Shown here piece by piece: positions 1 to 5,727 of a DNA stretch of 58,520 bases. The position numbers and the translations under genes are program-made. Numbering within the stretch: the stretch's first letter is position 1; each line of letters begins with the position of its first letter. This DNA comes from a virus. The notes below the pieces were generated by a model. The model was not told the DNA's origin and searched no databases. It saw nothing but the letters and a program-made list of their open reading frames with translations. The stretch lies in IMG/VR virus record IMGVR_UViG_3300044859_000807, positions 1 through 58,520 of that record; one strand, 5' to 3'.

Positions 1-147
1 CCTAACTTCTCTTTCCTTATATACCAGATAATCAATAATACCATTTCTGCCGGTGAGATACTTCTTACCTTCCATCTCTATAGAATAGATCCCTTCCGGA
101 ATCTCAAGCTCTAACTTTTCGCGGAGTAATACTTCCCATTCTTCCAT
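1..147 (-). CDS. Hypothetical protein, 3' end outside window
   Basis: An open frame of 49 codons starts at an ATG on the minus strand (147) and is still open at base 1, so only the N-terminal part is visible. It begins MEEWEVLLREKLELEIPEG and is rich in Glu, Lys and Leu. No family is recognised. It is divergent from the early cassettes that start at 458, so the 148-411 interval should hold promoters for both directions. The start is preceded by an AT-rich leader with no Shine-Dalgarno sequence, as elsewhere in the window. Confidence 0.6.
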   Translation of the reverse strand, partial: MEEWEVLLREKLELEIPEGIYSIEMEGKKYLTGRNGIIDYLVYKEREVR

Positions 148-411
148 ATATTAAATATACATATATATAAGAACAAAAACAAGATCTTGTAGGGTATATA
201 GGAAATGGTATGGCAAATATACTATATGTACCAGGGGGTGGGGTCTTCTATAAAACAACCCCGGCCTCTCACAACTTCCCCCCTACCCCCCATGTTTTAT
301 ACTAGGCAATCCTAAATCTAGTCTAGTAAAATGTTTTTTTCTAACAGAAGAAGAAGCTAGATGGGTATGGTAGCTAGGAAGCTCTGCTACAAGCTCATGC
401 TCACCAGTGCT
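148..411. other. Divergent intergenic region with a C-rich tract and an orphan early box
   Basis: No credible gene is visible in these 264 bases. The interval contains alternating TATA runs next to the minus-strand start, a G-rich run near 234 and a C-rich run around 277-290. A lone copy of the early promoter-like box (ATGTTTTATACTA, from 292) is followed by no ORF in the next 100 bases. It could drive a short untranslated RNA or be a decayed cassette; the sequence does not decide. Confidence 0.45.
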
Positions 412-457
412 CATATGTTTTACTTATTTAAGTCTATGTCTATGTCTAAACTATATT
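412..457 (+). promoter_or_regulatory. Early-type promoter box, copy 1 (divergent form)
   Basis: CATATGTTTTACTTATTTAA is followed by a spacer and a TATATT just before the start codon. It shares the ATGTTTTA core and the distance to the start codon (43 nt from the box ATG) with the other copies but lacks the TAACTC half. The ATG inside the box is not the translation start. Confidence 0.55.
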
Positions 458-748
458 ATGAAAACAGATACAAAAGCTATGTCTTCTTTCCTATTAGGCT
501 TAGAAGACTTCGGGTTTGAATACCCAACTAATCAACCTAACACCTTCGGTATTAAGTTTATATCTAAGAAAGCAGTTGCCCGCAAGGTCTGGACTGACTT
601 CTCTGTAGAATATCCTAATCTAAAGTCAGGGTTGATGTACCATGAATGCTCAAACAAAGATCTTATAATCTTTGGCGGTGCATTCCCTTCTAATAGTAAA
701 GCTAAAGATATACTCTTTAGGCTTATCAAGAAGAACCTTGCTTCATAG
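458..748 (+). CDS. Hypothetical early protein, 96 aa
   Basis: An unknown protein starting MKTDTKAMSSFLLGLEDFG. The frame is open further upstream from a GTG at 407, but those codons lie in the promoter-like box. I therefore chose the ATG at 458, which sits in the same TATATTATG context as its neighbours. The product is mixed alpha/beta with a basic C-terminus (FRLIKKNLAS) and no transmembrane segment. It is a single-gene cassette with its own terminator directly after the stop. Function cannot be inferred beyond probable immediate-early expression. Confidence 0.7.
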   Translation: MKTDTKAMSSFLLGLEDFGFEYPTNQPNTFGIKFISKKAVARKVWTDFSVEYPNLKSGLMYHECSNKDLIIFGGAFPSNSKAKDILFRLIKKNLAS

Positions 749-751
749 AAC

Positions 752-779
752 AATCCCCTTCGGGGGATATTCTTTTTTA
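752..779 (+). terminator. Intrinsic terminator with UUCG loop
   Basis: The stem ATCCCC/GGGGAT is closed by a TTCG tetraloop and followed by a T-rich tail. It lies immediately after the TAG of the 458 gene. Confidence 0.8.
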
Positions 780-793
780 TATATAGGGCTTCT

Positions 794-838
794 CATATGT
801 TTTATGATAACTCTTTGTATATCACTAACTTATATATT
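794..838 (+). promoter_or_regulatory. Early-type promoter box, copy 2
   Basis: CATATGTTTTATGATAACTC is followed by TTTGTATAT, 42 nt from the box ATG to the start codon. It matches copies 3, 4 and 6 closely. Confidence 0.65.
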
Positions 839-1045
839 ATGGATACAACAACAGTACTAGAGATTATCAAGATGATTGATAATCAAATTGATTATTATAG
901 AAGAAATAATAATCAAGATGGATTTGGTAACATTATTAAAGAATTTCCTCAAGGACAGGAAGATTCTTTAACAAAGTTAAAAAACCACCTTCAATCCTTC
1001 ATTGAAGGACAAGTCAGTGCAATAGAGAATAGTACAGGGGAATAA
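839..1045 (+). CDS. Hypothetical early protein, 68 aa
   Basis: A small acidic, Asn/Gln-rich helical protein beginning MDTTTVLEIIKMIDNQIDYY. The upstream in-frame ATG at 797 is part of the promoter box, so the ATG at 839 (TATTATGG context) is taken as the start. The first residues MDTT recur in the next gene, probably from shared start-region sequence rather than homology. The TAA stop is inside the loop of the terminator hairpin. No family is recognised. Confidence 0.7.
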   Translation: MDTTTVLEIIKMIDNQIDYYRRNNNQDGFGNIIKEFPQGQEDSLTKLKNHLQSFIEGQVSAIENSTGE

Positions 1046-1063
1046 CCTGTACTTTTTTTTTTT
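1031..1063 (+). terminator. Terminator overlapping the stop codon
   Basis: The stem AGTACAGG/CCTGTACT (1031-1038 with 1046-1053) is followed by eleven T. The TAA of the upstream gene (1043-1045) is in the loop. Confidence 0.85.
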
Positions 1064-1077
1064 GATAAGCTATGCCC

Positions 1078-1120
1078 TTATGTTTTATAGTAACTCTATA
1101 TATGAACTAAACTATATATT
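1078..1120 (+). promoter_or_regulatory. Early-type promoter box, copy 3
   Basis: TTATGTTTTATAGTAACTC is followed by TATATAT and an A-rich spacer, 41 nt from the box ATG to the start codon. Confidence 0.65.
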
Positions 1121-1465
1121 ATGGACACAACTAAACTCAATCAATTAGTATCTGTAACAGATGCATTTGCTAAGAAAACTAAGCTTGCTGAACAAGCTAT
1201 ATCTACAGCTAAATACCACCAAGAAAGATATTCATATCTTCAGTATGCTGTAGATCAATACAAAAAATATGGTCACTTAACTTGTGAAGAAGGCAAGAAG
1301 CGTGGTGCAACTTGGTTTGGTGACTTCACTGTTACTAGAGATATTGTAGACGCGGGACAAAGAGCTAGATATTATAATATCAATAAGTTCACAGCCTTGA
1401 GGGAATATCTAATGTCCAAGCAAGATCTGATTGACCAAATCAGTATAATAAGGACAGAGCAATAG
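1121..1465 (+). CDS. Hypothetical early protein, 114 aa
   Basis: A soluble, mostly helical protein beginning MDTTKLNQLVSVTDAFAKKT, with a Tyr-rich middle (residues about 30-50) and a short KKRGATWFGDF segment. The start lies in the conserved ATATATTATGG context, one box length after the promoter. The TAG stop is embedded in the terminator hairpin. No homologous family is recognised. Position and expression signals suggest an early host-takeover factor, but that is inference only. Confidence 0.7.
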   Translation: MDTTKLNQLVSVTDAFAKKTKLAEQAISTAKYHQERYSYLQYAVDQYKKYGHLTCEEGKKRGATWFGDFTVTRDIVDAGQRARYYNINKFTALREYLMSKQDLIDQISIIRTEQ

Positions 1466-1480
1466 CTCTGTTCTTCTTTA
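1452..1480 (+). terminator. Terminator overlapping the stop codon
   Basis: A nine-pair stem (GGACAGAGC with GCTCTGTTC) has loop AATA and a T-rich tail. The TAG stop (1463-1465) spans the loop and first stem base. Confidence 0.8.
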
Positions 1481-1482
1481 CT

Positions 1483-1524
1483 CATATGTTTTATACTAAC
1501 TCTTTATATAACTTAAAATATTAT
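1483..1524 (+). promoter_or_regulatory. Early-type promoter box, copy 4
   Basis: CATATGTTTTATACTAACTC is followed by TTTATATAACTTAAAATATT, 39 nt from the box ATG to the start. It is nearly identical to copy 6. Confidence 0.65.
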
Positions 1525-1698
1525 ATGTTACACTTCAAGCCAATGCCCGTAAAAACAGTTGAGTCAGCTCCTGTTAAAATGAAAATTATCAATGTGCCTA
1601 TAGCTCCACGCTTAGTGCTTAGTCCTTGTGGAACAATTGTTCCTATTGAGACTATCATTGATTGGGACTTTGATAAACTTAATGGAGCAGGCGAATAG
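1525..1698 (+). CDS. Hypothetical early protein, 57 aa
   Basis: A small Pro/Val/Ile-rich protein beginning MLHFKPMPVKTVESAPVKMK. Several beta-prone stretches (IINVPIAPRLVLS, GTIVPIETIIDW) suggest a compact all-beta fold. The frame is open from 1486, but that ATG is in the promoter box, so the ATG at 1525 is preferred. No family is recognised. The TAG stop is inside the terminator loop. Confidence 0.6.
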   Translation: MLHFKPMPVKTVESAPVKMKIINVPIAPRLVLSPCGTIVPIETIIDWDFDKLNGAGE

Positions 1699-1713
1699 CC
1701 TGTTCTTTTTTTC
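1685..1713 (+). terminator. Terminator overlapping the stop codon
   Basis: The stem GAGCAGGC/GCCTGTTC has loop GAATA and a T-run. The TAG stop (1696-1698) starts in the loop. Confidence 0.8.
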
Positions 1714-1727
1714 TCATAAGCATTACT

Positions 1728-1782
1728 CATATGTTTTGTATTAACTCTTTATTAGTATTAACTAATTTAAAACCAATATATT
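1728..1782 (+). promoter_or_regulatory. Early-type promoter box, copy 5
   Basis: CATATGTTTTGTATTAACTC is followed by TTTATTAG. The leader is about 11 nt longer than in the other copies (52 nt from the box ATG to the start). Confidence 0.6.
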
Positions 1783-2079
1783 ATGGAAGAAACAACTATC
1801 AACAGATCAACATTATTTGTAGTCATTGATATGATTACTACAAGACTTAGTGATATCAATGAAGAACAAAAAGACCCTGAGATTGCATATTCTGAGAATG
1901 AATTATTTGCAGTAAAGATAGAGCTCAGAGATGTGCTTAAGAAACTTTGGGCAGAGGTAAACAAGATAGATGAAGCCTCTACTAAAGTTATAGGCAACAT
2001 AGAGAAGAACTTCTTAGAGGAAGAGATAAGAGAGATAGAAAATGAAGAAGACTATCATTATGGAGATTGGGGCATATAG
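1783..2079 (+). CDS. Hypothetical early protein, 98 aa, acidic helical
   Basis: A strongly acidic, helical protein (MEETTINRSTLFVVIDMITT...). Glu/Lys-rich heptad-like segments run from about residue 20 to the end, which suggests a coiled coil. The C-terminus carries EEEIREIENEEDYHYGDWG, a very acidic tail. It could be a nucleic-acid mimic or protein-binding factor, but no family is recognised. The stop codon is embedded in the terminator hairpin. Confidence 0.7.
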   Translation: MEETTINRSTLFVVIDMITTRLSDINEEQKDPEIAYSENELFAVKIELRDVLKKLWAEVNKIDEASTKVIGNIEKNFLEEEIREIENEEDYHYGDWGI

Positions 2080-2094
2080 CCCCTTTCTTTTTTT
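2069..2094 (+). terminator. Terminator overlapping the stop codon
   Basis: The stem GGGGC/GCCCC has loop ATATA and is followed by a T-rich run. The TAG stop (2077-2079) overlaps the loop. Confidence 0.8.
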
Positions 2095-2109
2095 CTCATA
2101 TACTATACT

Positions 2110-2153
2110 CTTATGTTTTATATTAACTCTTTATATAACTTAAAATATATATT
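2110..2153 (+). promoter_or_regulatory. Early-type promoter box, copy 6
   Basis: TTATGTTTTATATTAACTC is followed by TTTATATAACTTAAAATATA, 41 nt from the box ATG to the start. Confidence 0.65.
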
Positions 2154-2477
2154 ATGAAAACATTAGCAGAGATTGCAACAGAAGCCTTTCACCAAGGCTC
2201 GGACAAATTTGGTGAATCAGTTACAGGTGTACAAGAAGAGTTAAAATACTCTGAGACTTGTAAGTATTACTCAAAGACTGTGTTCCTTGTACAAAAGGAT
2301 GGTCACAAGTGTACTTCAGGTATCGGCTTCTATCCTTATATAGTAAAGGAAGCTGACTTGTTTGGTCCAACTGTAAAGAAGATGGATGTATGTTCAGGTC
2401 ATATTGTATTCAGAGGTATTGAAATTACACCTGAATTACAAGCAGAGCTTGACAAAGCATATGTATCACAGTATTAA
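2154..2477 (+). CDS. Hypothetical early protein, 107 aa
   Basis: A soluble alpha/beta protein beginning MKTLAEIATEAFHQGSDKFG with three cysteines. The middle is beta-rich (SKTVFLVQKDGHKCTSGIGF) and the C-terminus helical. No family is recognised. The start is in the conserved TATTATG context 41 nt after the promoter box. Unlike its neighbours, the stop codon lies just before, not inside, the terminator stem. Confidence 0.7.
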   Translation: MKTLAEIATEAFHQGSDKFGESVTGVQEELKYSETCKYYSKTVFLVQKDGHKCTSGIGFYPYIVKEADLFGPTVKKMDVCSGHIVFRGIEITPELQAELDKAYVSQY

Positions 2478-2506
2478 GAACAAGGGCTTAGGCCCTGTTC
2501 TTTTTT
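2478..2506 (+). terminator. Intrinsic terminator
   Basis: The stem GAACAAGGGC/GCCCTGTTC (one bulged A) has loop TTAG and is followed by six T. Confidence 0.85.
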
Positions 2507-2611
2507 ACTATGTGCAAATATGTTAAAATGAGTGGTAGTGGGATACTCACCGGTGGAGCAACCGCACTTTGCTCAATCTTTTTTAAAGCTGTCCACTGTA
2601 CAAGCATTACT

Positions 2612-2662
2612 CTTATGTTTTTTTTATGTAACTGTTTTTTTTGTGTAACTCTTTATTGAGTG
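2612..2662 (+). promoter_or_regulatory. Early-type promoter box, copy 7 (expanded T-tracts)
   Basis: CTTATGTTTTTTTTATGTAAC is followed by a second T-run and GTAACTCTTTATT. It looks like the standard box with an internal duplication of the T-tract/TAAC part. The 2507-2610 stretch before it shows no gene. Confidence 0.5.
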
Positions 2663-2724
2663 TGATATAGTTGGGTAAAAACAGTTATTGCTGTTTTCTC
2701 AGTAAAACCTATATCTCAATTCAC

Positions 2725-3060
2725 ATGGCAACTTTCAGCAACACCCAAACAGTAGCACAATTAGGTAACAAAGGTATCTTTGTATCAGTAATTAACAACC
2801 CAAAGACAGGTTCATTGTTCCTTACTGATGAAGCAGGTACACCTATTGGTGCAGTATCTTCAAAGATTGAAGCAGAGATTAGACAGACTAAAGCAATTAG
2901 TCCTGACTATGTAATCTCTGATATCACTGATGAAGAGACAGGCGAGACCTTCAAAATGCTTCATAAGGCAGGCGGTAACAATGATAACCTTATAGCTTCT
3001 ACTCGCCCAAGCAATGCAGCCGTAGCAAGTAGCCAAGCTAACTTGAACAAGGCTTTCTAA
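2725..3060 (+). CDS. Hypothetical abundant-type early protein, 111 aa
   Basis: The protein begins MATFSNTQTVAQLGNKGIFV. The frame extends upstream to 2671, but that part contains the hairpin AAAACAG/CTGTTTT and is less protein-like, so the ATG at 2725 is chosen. The body is beta-rich with many Gly/Ala/Thr. The C-terminus is a flexible Ser/Ala/Asn-rich tail ending in NLNKAF. Codon usage includes more C-ending codons than neighbouring genes, which fits high expression. The overall look (small beta-rich protein, flexible tail) would suit a DNA-binding protein, but I do not recognise it. Confidence 0.7.
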   Translation: MATFSNTQTVAQLGNKGIFVSVINNPKTGSLFLTDEAGTPIGAVSSKIEAEIRQTKAISPDYVISDITDEETGETFKMLHKAGGNNDNLIASTRPSNAAVASSQANLNKAF

Positions 3061-3071
3061 GTTCTCACATA

Positions 3072-3106
3072 AACTATACAGGGTAATACCTGTATAGTTT
3101 TTTTTT
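3072..3106 (+). terminator. Intrinsic terminator
   Basis: The 11-pair stem AACTATACAGG/CCTGTATAGTT has a GTAATA loop and eight or more T. Confidence 0.85.
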
Positions 3107-3687
3107 CACAGAGGTACAGATATATATAGTATACATACATATATATATATAGTATACACAGAGTAGTTGGTAATATGTACAGGTTGTGTGTATACTTTAT
3201 ATATAGTACAAGTATCAAACATTGTTTAAACAAAGGGGGTAGAATAGCAACAGGTCGATTATGTGTGTGAACTGTGAGTTCTTGTCTCTCTCTATATATA
3301 GAGAATTGAGACAAAGATGTGAGAGCTGTGAAACTTTGTACTGATAATCAATTAGTTAGCATTATGGTGGTAGCATGGTGTATCATCTCCCTATATATAG
3401 AACAAGCACACTGTGATGACATGGAGATAATACTTTATTAGTTGTGTGTGGGTGTAAATATTACACAAGAAAGGGTGTTTGTTTTGAGCTAACTACCTCA
3501 TACACAATTCTTTATTAACCCATAACACCTAAAATCCCTATAAATTTTGGCGGGTCATAATATGGCTACAAGATCTATACTACTATGCCTATACTAACCC
3601 TATAATATTCTATATATCTATTACTACTATATATGGTTAGTAGAAAGAATCCGCCACTTTGAAATTATTAAGAACTTGGCCTATAAG
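3107..3687. other. Non-coding AT-rich region
   Basis: No convincing gene is visible. Alternating TA tracts are repeated: TATATATAGTATACA occurs twice between 3120 and 3164, and CTATATATAGA-type runs recur near 3290 and 3391. From about 3550 short complementary segments appear (for example TTTGGCGG near 3547 facing CCGCCACTTTG near 3651), pointing to an RNA that folds over long distance. It is the beginning of the structured-RNA region. Confidence 0.4.
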
Positions 3688-3774
3688 GGTTATTAGAGTA
3701 CTGTTATATACTCCACGCAATGATCTTGTTCATTGTTGGCTGTAGGATACTATAGTATATATCATCTAATAACC
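3688..3774 (+). ncRNA. Structured RNA candidate closed by a 10-bp stem
   Basis: GGTTATTAGA (3688-3697) pairs perfectly with TCTAATAACC (3765-3774). Inside, CAATGA (3718-3723) pairs with TCATTG (3730-3735), and an ATACTATAGTAT palindrome follows. There is no ORF of useful length. The role is unknown. Confidence 0.4.
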
Positions 3775-3830
3775 TTGGCTACATATTATTGTCCGCAACC
3801 TAATAGAGGGTTAGATAGGACGCATAAAGT

Positions 3831-3924
3831 ATACTCTAATTTTTAACTCATAGCTTCTATACTATAGAAGAGTGGGTTATGGTAAAGGCTGCTCTGGTTT
3901 GATTCCAGCAACTTGTTAGAGTAT
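3831..3924 (+). ncRNA. Structured RNA candidate with tRNA-like hairpins
   Basis: ATACTCTAA (3831-3839) pairs with TTAGAGTAT (3916-3924). Inside are TAACTC/GGGTTA, then a 5-bp stem CTTCT/AGAAG with a seven-base loop ATACTAT (3859-3865), and CTGG/CCAG with a seven-base loop TTTGATT (3898-3904). The two seven-base loops resemble anticodon and T arms. However, the T-like arm is not adjacent to the closing stem, so this is not called a tRNA. Confidence 0.35.
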
Positions 3925-3937
3925 CTAATACATTAAA

Positions 3938-4080
3938 TAGTAGACCAGAGTGCATGTCAAAGGGGTCAAGCCAATAAGCAAATAGGCTAAAAGTACAAAG
4001 TGTACCATTAAGGAGGGAAATCCCAATCCTATTATTCCTGAAGGTGGGACCGCTCCATGGCTAAACACTCTGGTCTATTA
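3938..4080 (+). ncRNA. Repeated structured element, copy A
   Basis: TAGTAGACCAGAGTG (3938-3952) pairs with CACTCTGGTCTATTA (4066-4080), giving 15 pairs with one G-U. The inner edges are GTGCATG on the 5' side and GGCTAAACAC on the 3' side, exactly as in copies B and C. The interior is longer here (about 113 nt) and contains further hairpins such as GTAC...GTAC and GGGAAATCCC. Confidence 0.55.
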
Positions 4081-4140
4081 TATACAAAGGTCTACCTAGG
4101 AAGAGACCATGAAGAATGTATGAACTAATCATCACCTTCA

Positions 4141-4175
4141 CCTGAGCACATAGTTATGCACTATCCCTGCTCGGG
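4141..4175 (+). other. Strong hairpin upstream of the 4220 gene
   Basis: CCTGAGCA (4141-4148) pairs with TGCTCGGG (4168-4175), with an inner ATAGT/ACTAT stem. It has no T-tract, so it is a transcript structure rather than a standard terminator. Confidence 0.45.
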
Positions 4176-4219
4176 AAATCTAAAACTTATTTATTAATCA
4201 ACTTAAAACCCCAACTCAA

Positions 4220-4453
4220 ATGACAAAACTAGACTTAAGTACACAGTCAAATATACAGTTAGAACTGTTATTGGCTAAAGAAGAGAATATGATTAAGGGT
4301 ATAACTAATATTCTAAAAGAGATAGACAAGATCTGTTTAGAAGAGATAGATATGACTCTTGAACAATTACTTGAAGCAAATGATTGGTCTATAGACAGAC
4401 TCAAAGCTCTACAACTAGAAATAAAGGATAGACAACAACCTTTAGTAATTTAA
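4220..4453 (+). CDS. Hypothetical coiled-coil protein, 77 aa
   Basis: A small acidic helical protein, MTKLDLSTQSNIQLELLLAK..., with repeated Ile/Leu spacing typical of a short coiled coil across most of its length. It is preceded by the second recurrent leader of this phage (TTATTAATCAACTTAAAAC then CCAACTCAAATG). No family is recognised. It is the first of several small genes embedded between structured RNA segments. Confidence 0.65.
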   Translation: MTKLDLSTQSNIQLELLLAKEENMIKGITNILKEIDKICLEEIDMTLEQLLEANDWSIDRLKALQLEIKDRQQPLVI

Positions 4454-4477
4454 TTAACAATCTAAAATCCAACTCAG

Positions 4478-4693
4478 ATGAAAACAACAAAATCAATTGC
4501 AGTATTTATAGCAACTTACCTTGTGCTATATCTTATACTATCAGCTATGGGCTGTATGTTTATTAAAGGTGATGGCAACCATTACTCATATGGTGAGTGT
4601 ATAGGTAGTACATTCTGGTTCACATTGTACAACTTATTTATAGGTTGGTGGGTAGCAGGTATAGTAGCAAATGACTATTATGAATCTAACTAA
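4478..4693 (+). CDS. Hypothetical membrane protein, 71 aa
   Basis: Two hydrophobic segments are visible, at about residues 7-28 (IAVFIATYLVLYLILSAMGC) and 47-63 (WFTLYNLFIGWWVAGIV), joined by a hydrophilic loop with GDGNHYSYGEC. This is a two-helix inner-membrane protein, probably with both ends in the cytoplasm. It carries the same leader motif (ATTAACAATCTAAAATCC) as its neighbours. The function is unknown; small early membrane proteins of phages often modify the host envelope or exclude competitors. Confidence 0.65.
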   Translation: MKTTKSIAVFIATYLVLYLILSAMGCMFIKGDGNHYSYGECIGSTFWFTLYNLFIGWWVAGIVANDYYESN

Positions 4694-4720
4694 TTATTAA
4701 CAACCTAAAACCTCAACACA

Positions 4721-4849
4721 ATGATAACATTATGTGTAATAGGGCATATAATAGCCTGGAAAGATGAAACAGTCTTTCAAAAAACAATAGTTACATTACA
4801 ATGCTTAGTCCTTGATAGTACATATATCATAGCTCTATGCATTTGGTAA
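4721..4849 (+). CDS. Hypothetical small hydrophobic protein, 42 aa
   Basis: The ATG at 4721 follows the recurrent leader (TTATTAACAACCTAAAACC). The product is hydrophobic at both ends (MITLCVIGHIIAW, YIIALCIW) with a short polar centre and is probably membrane associated. The leader and the spacing to the 4478 gene support it as a real gene; the short length keeps confidence moderate. Confidence 0.45.
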   Translation: MITLCVIGHIIAWKDETVFQKTIVTLQCLVLDSTYIIALCIW

Positions 4850-4854
4850 AGAAT

Positions 4855-4914
4855 GTGTTAGGTCTTTGAAGAGACCTACAGCTATCTAACGGTAGTCGCC
4901 TGATAGTAAAACAC
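4855..4914 (+). ncRNA. Small three-way-junction RNA candidate
   Basis: GTGTT (4855-4859) pairs with AACAC (4910-4914). Two hairpins sit inside: AGGTCT/AGACCT with a TTGAAG-type loop, and CTATC/GATAG with a 15-base loop. The 3' end TAAAACAC resembles the CTAAACAC end of elements A-C. No coding potential is visible. Confidence 0.35.
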
Positions 4915-5095
4915 TCGAGTGGTATTGTCATCATTTCCTTAACCTGATGAATATCCAGTAAGTTGCTGGCTTATGTCTATTATAAGATCTTGTAGGCACG
5001 GATGATAGTGGAGAGAAATCTCCTCTATCTATCCTTTAATTAGGTGATATTTACTACCTTTATAAAGTGTGAATCCAACTCAAACAACAACTCAG
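4915..5095 (+). other. Non-coding leader with two long hairpins
   Basis: Hairpin 1 (4921-4956) pairs GGTATT-g-TCATCA with TGATGAATATCC. Hairpin 2 (5000-5034) pairs GGAT.ATAG.GGAGA with TCTCC.CTAT.ATCC around a GAAA loop. Both are long and nearly perfect. Neither has a T-tract, so I read them as transcript structures. Confidence 0.4.
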
Positions 5096-5377
5096 ATGAC
5101 AAAAATTATGAACTATGTACCTACATCAGTAGGACCAAGCAGGTTAGAAGAGATTTTAGCTTGTGCTCCGGACATGACGGATGAAAACAAAGAGAAAGTA
5201 TGTATCATTAGTGATATTGCTAGACTTGGTAAGTTATTAAAGCATCCAGAAATCAGTCCTAAAAACTTTTATACTCTATATGAAACACCTACAAATGTAC
5301 TTGAAGCTATTCAACATAATTTTCAAGTAGAGTTAAATACACATTTATATAAACAATCTGTTGCTTCTTCACTATGA
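5096..5377 (+). CDS. Hypothetical protein, 93 aa
   Basis: A helical protein beginning MTKIMNYVPTSVGPSRLEEI, with two cysteines and a Leu/Ile-rich centre. The frame reaches back to a GTG at 5069, but the CCAACTC-type leader before 5096 matches other genes, so that ATG is chosen; the ATG at 5108 is also possible. The TGA stop overlaps the next gene in an ATGA, implying translational coupling. No family is recognised. Confidence 0.6.
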   Translation: MTKIMNYVPTSVGPSRLEEILACAPDMTDENKEKVCIISDIARLGKLLKHPEISPKNFYTLYETPTNVLEAIQHNFQVELNTHLYKQSVASSL

Positions 5378-5577
5378 GTACAACTCATGTAATCAGAATC
5401 AAGAGCACTAAAGAAGTGCTATTCACAGGAATAGATCTTGATGACTGCAAGAAACAAATGAAACCGGCATTTTTTGACCATATAGATAAAGGCTTAGGAT
5501 TAGAAGATTTTCCTCTAGAAGCTGTTACTATATATGAGTTAGAAGAAGAATGGCCTGATTTTATAGAATGTGTTTAA
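5374..5577 (+). CDS. Hypothetical acidic protein, 67 aa
   Basis: The start overlaps the previous stop (ATGA). The protein begins MSTTHVIRIKSTKEVLFTGI and has an alternating beta-strand pattern, then an acidic helix ending ELEEEWPDFIECV. It could form a small ferredoxin-like fold. No family is recognised. It is coupled to the 5096 gene and followed directly by a structured RNA candidate. Confidence 0.6.
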   Translation: MSTTHVIRIKSTKEVLFTGIDLDDCKKQMKPAFFDHIDKGLGLEDFPLEAVTIYELEEEWPDFIECV

Positions 5578-5591
5578 CAAATTACAGGTAT

Positions 5592-5662
5592 TCTCAATGC
5601 ACTTTCTATAGCTGGTCAAGTCAGTATGTGACACATAAGGACACATAAGAAAGTGTTTGAGA
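5592..5662 (+). ncRNA. Long hairpin RNA candidate
   Basis: TCTCAATGCACTTTCT (5592-5607) pairs with AGAAAGTGTTTGAGA (5648-5662) with a single bulged T, about 15 pairs. The 40-base apical part contains a repeated ACACATA. Confidence 0.45.
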
Positions 5663-5727
5663 TAAATAGAGCTTGGCTACCATGTGCTCAGAGGTAGACT
5701 CATTTATTAACTTAATACTAAAAACTT

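Noticed and set aside
407-457. Longer N-termini for the early genes using the ATG/GTG inside TATGTTTTA (407, 797, 1486)
   Set aside because: The same ATGTTTTA sequence stands before genes in different frames and is part of the repeated promoter-like box; the conserved TATTATG starts are better.
3118-3170. CRISPR or tandem repeat array
   Set aside because: Only alternating TA tracts with two copies of a 15-mer; no regular spacers.
3831-3924. A second tRNA gene
   Set aside because: Seven-base loops resemble anticodon and T arms, but the T-like arm is separated from the closing stem by seven bases and no D arm can be drawn.
4944-4957. Second hammerhead core (CTGATGA at 4944)
   Set aside because: It is the 3' arm of a perfect hairpin with TCATCA, and no GAAA or stem III follows.
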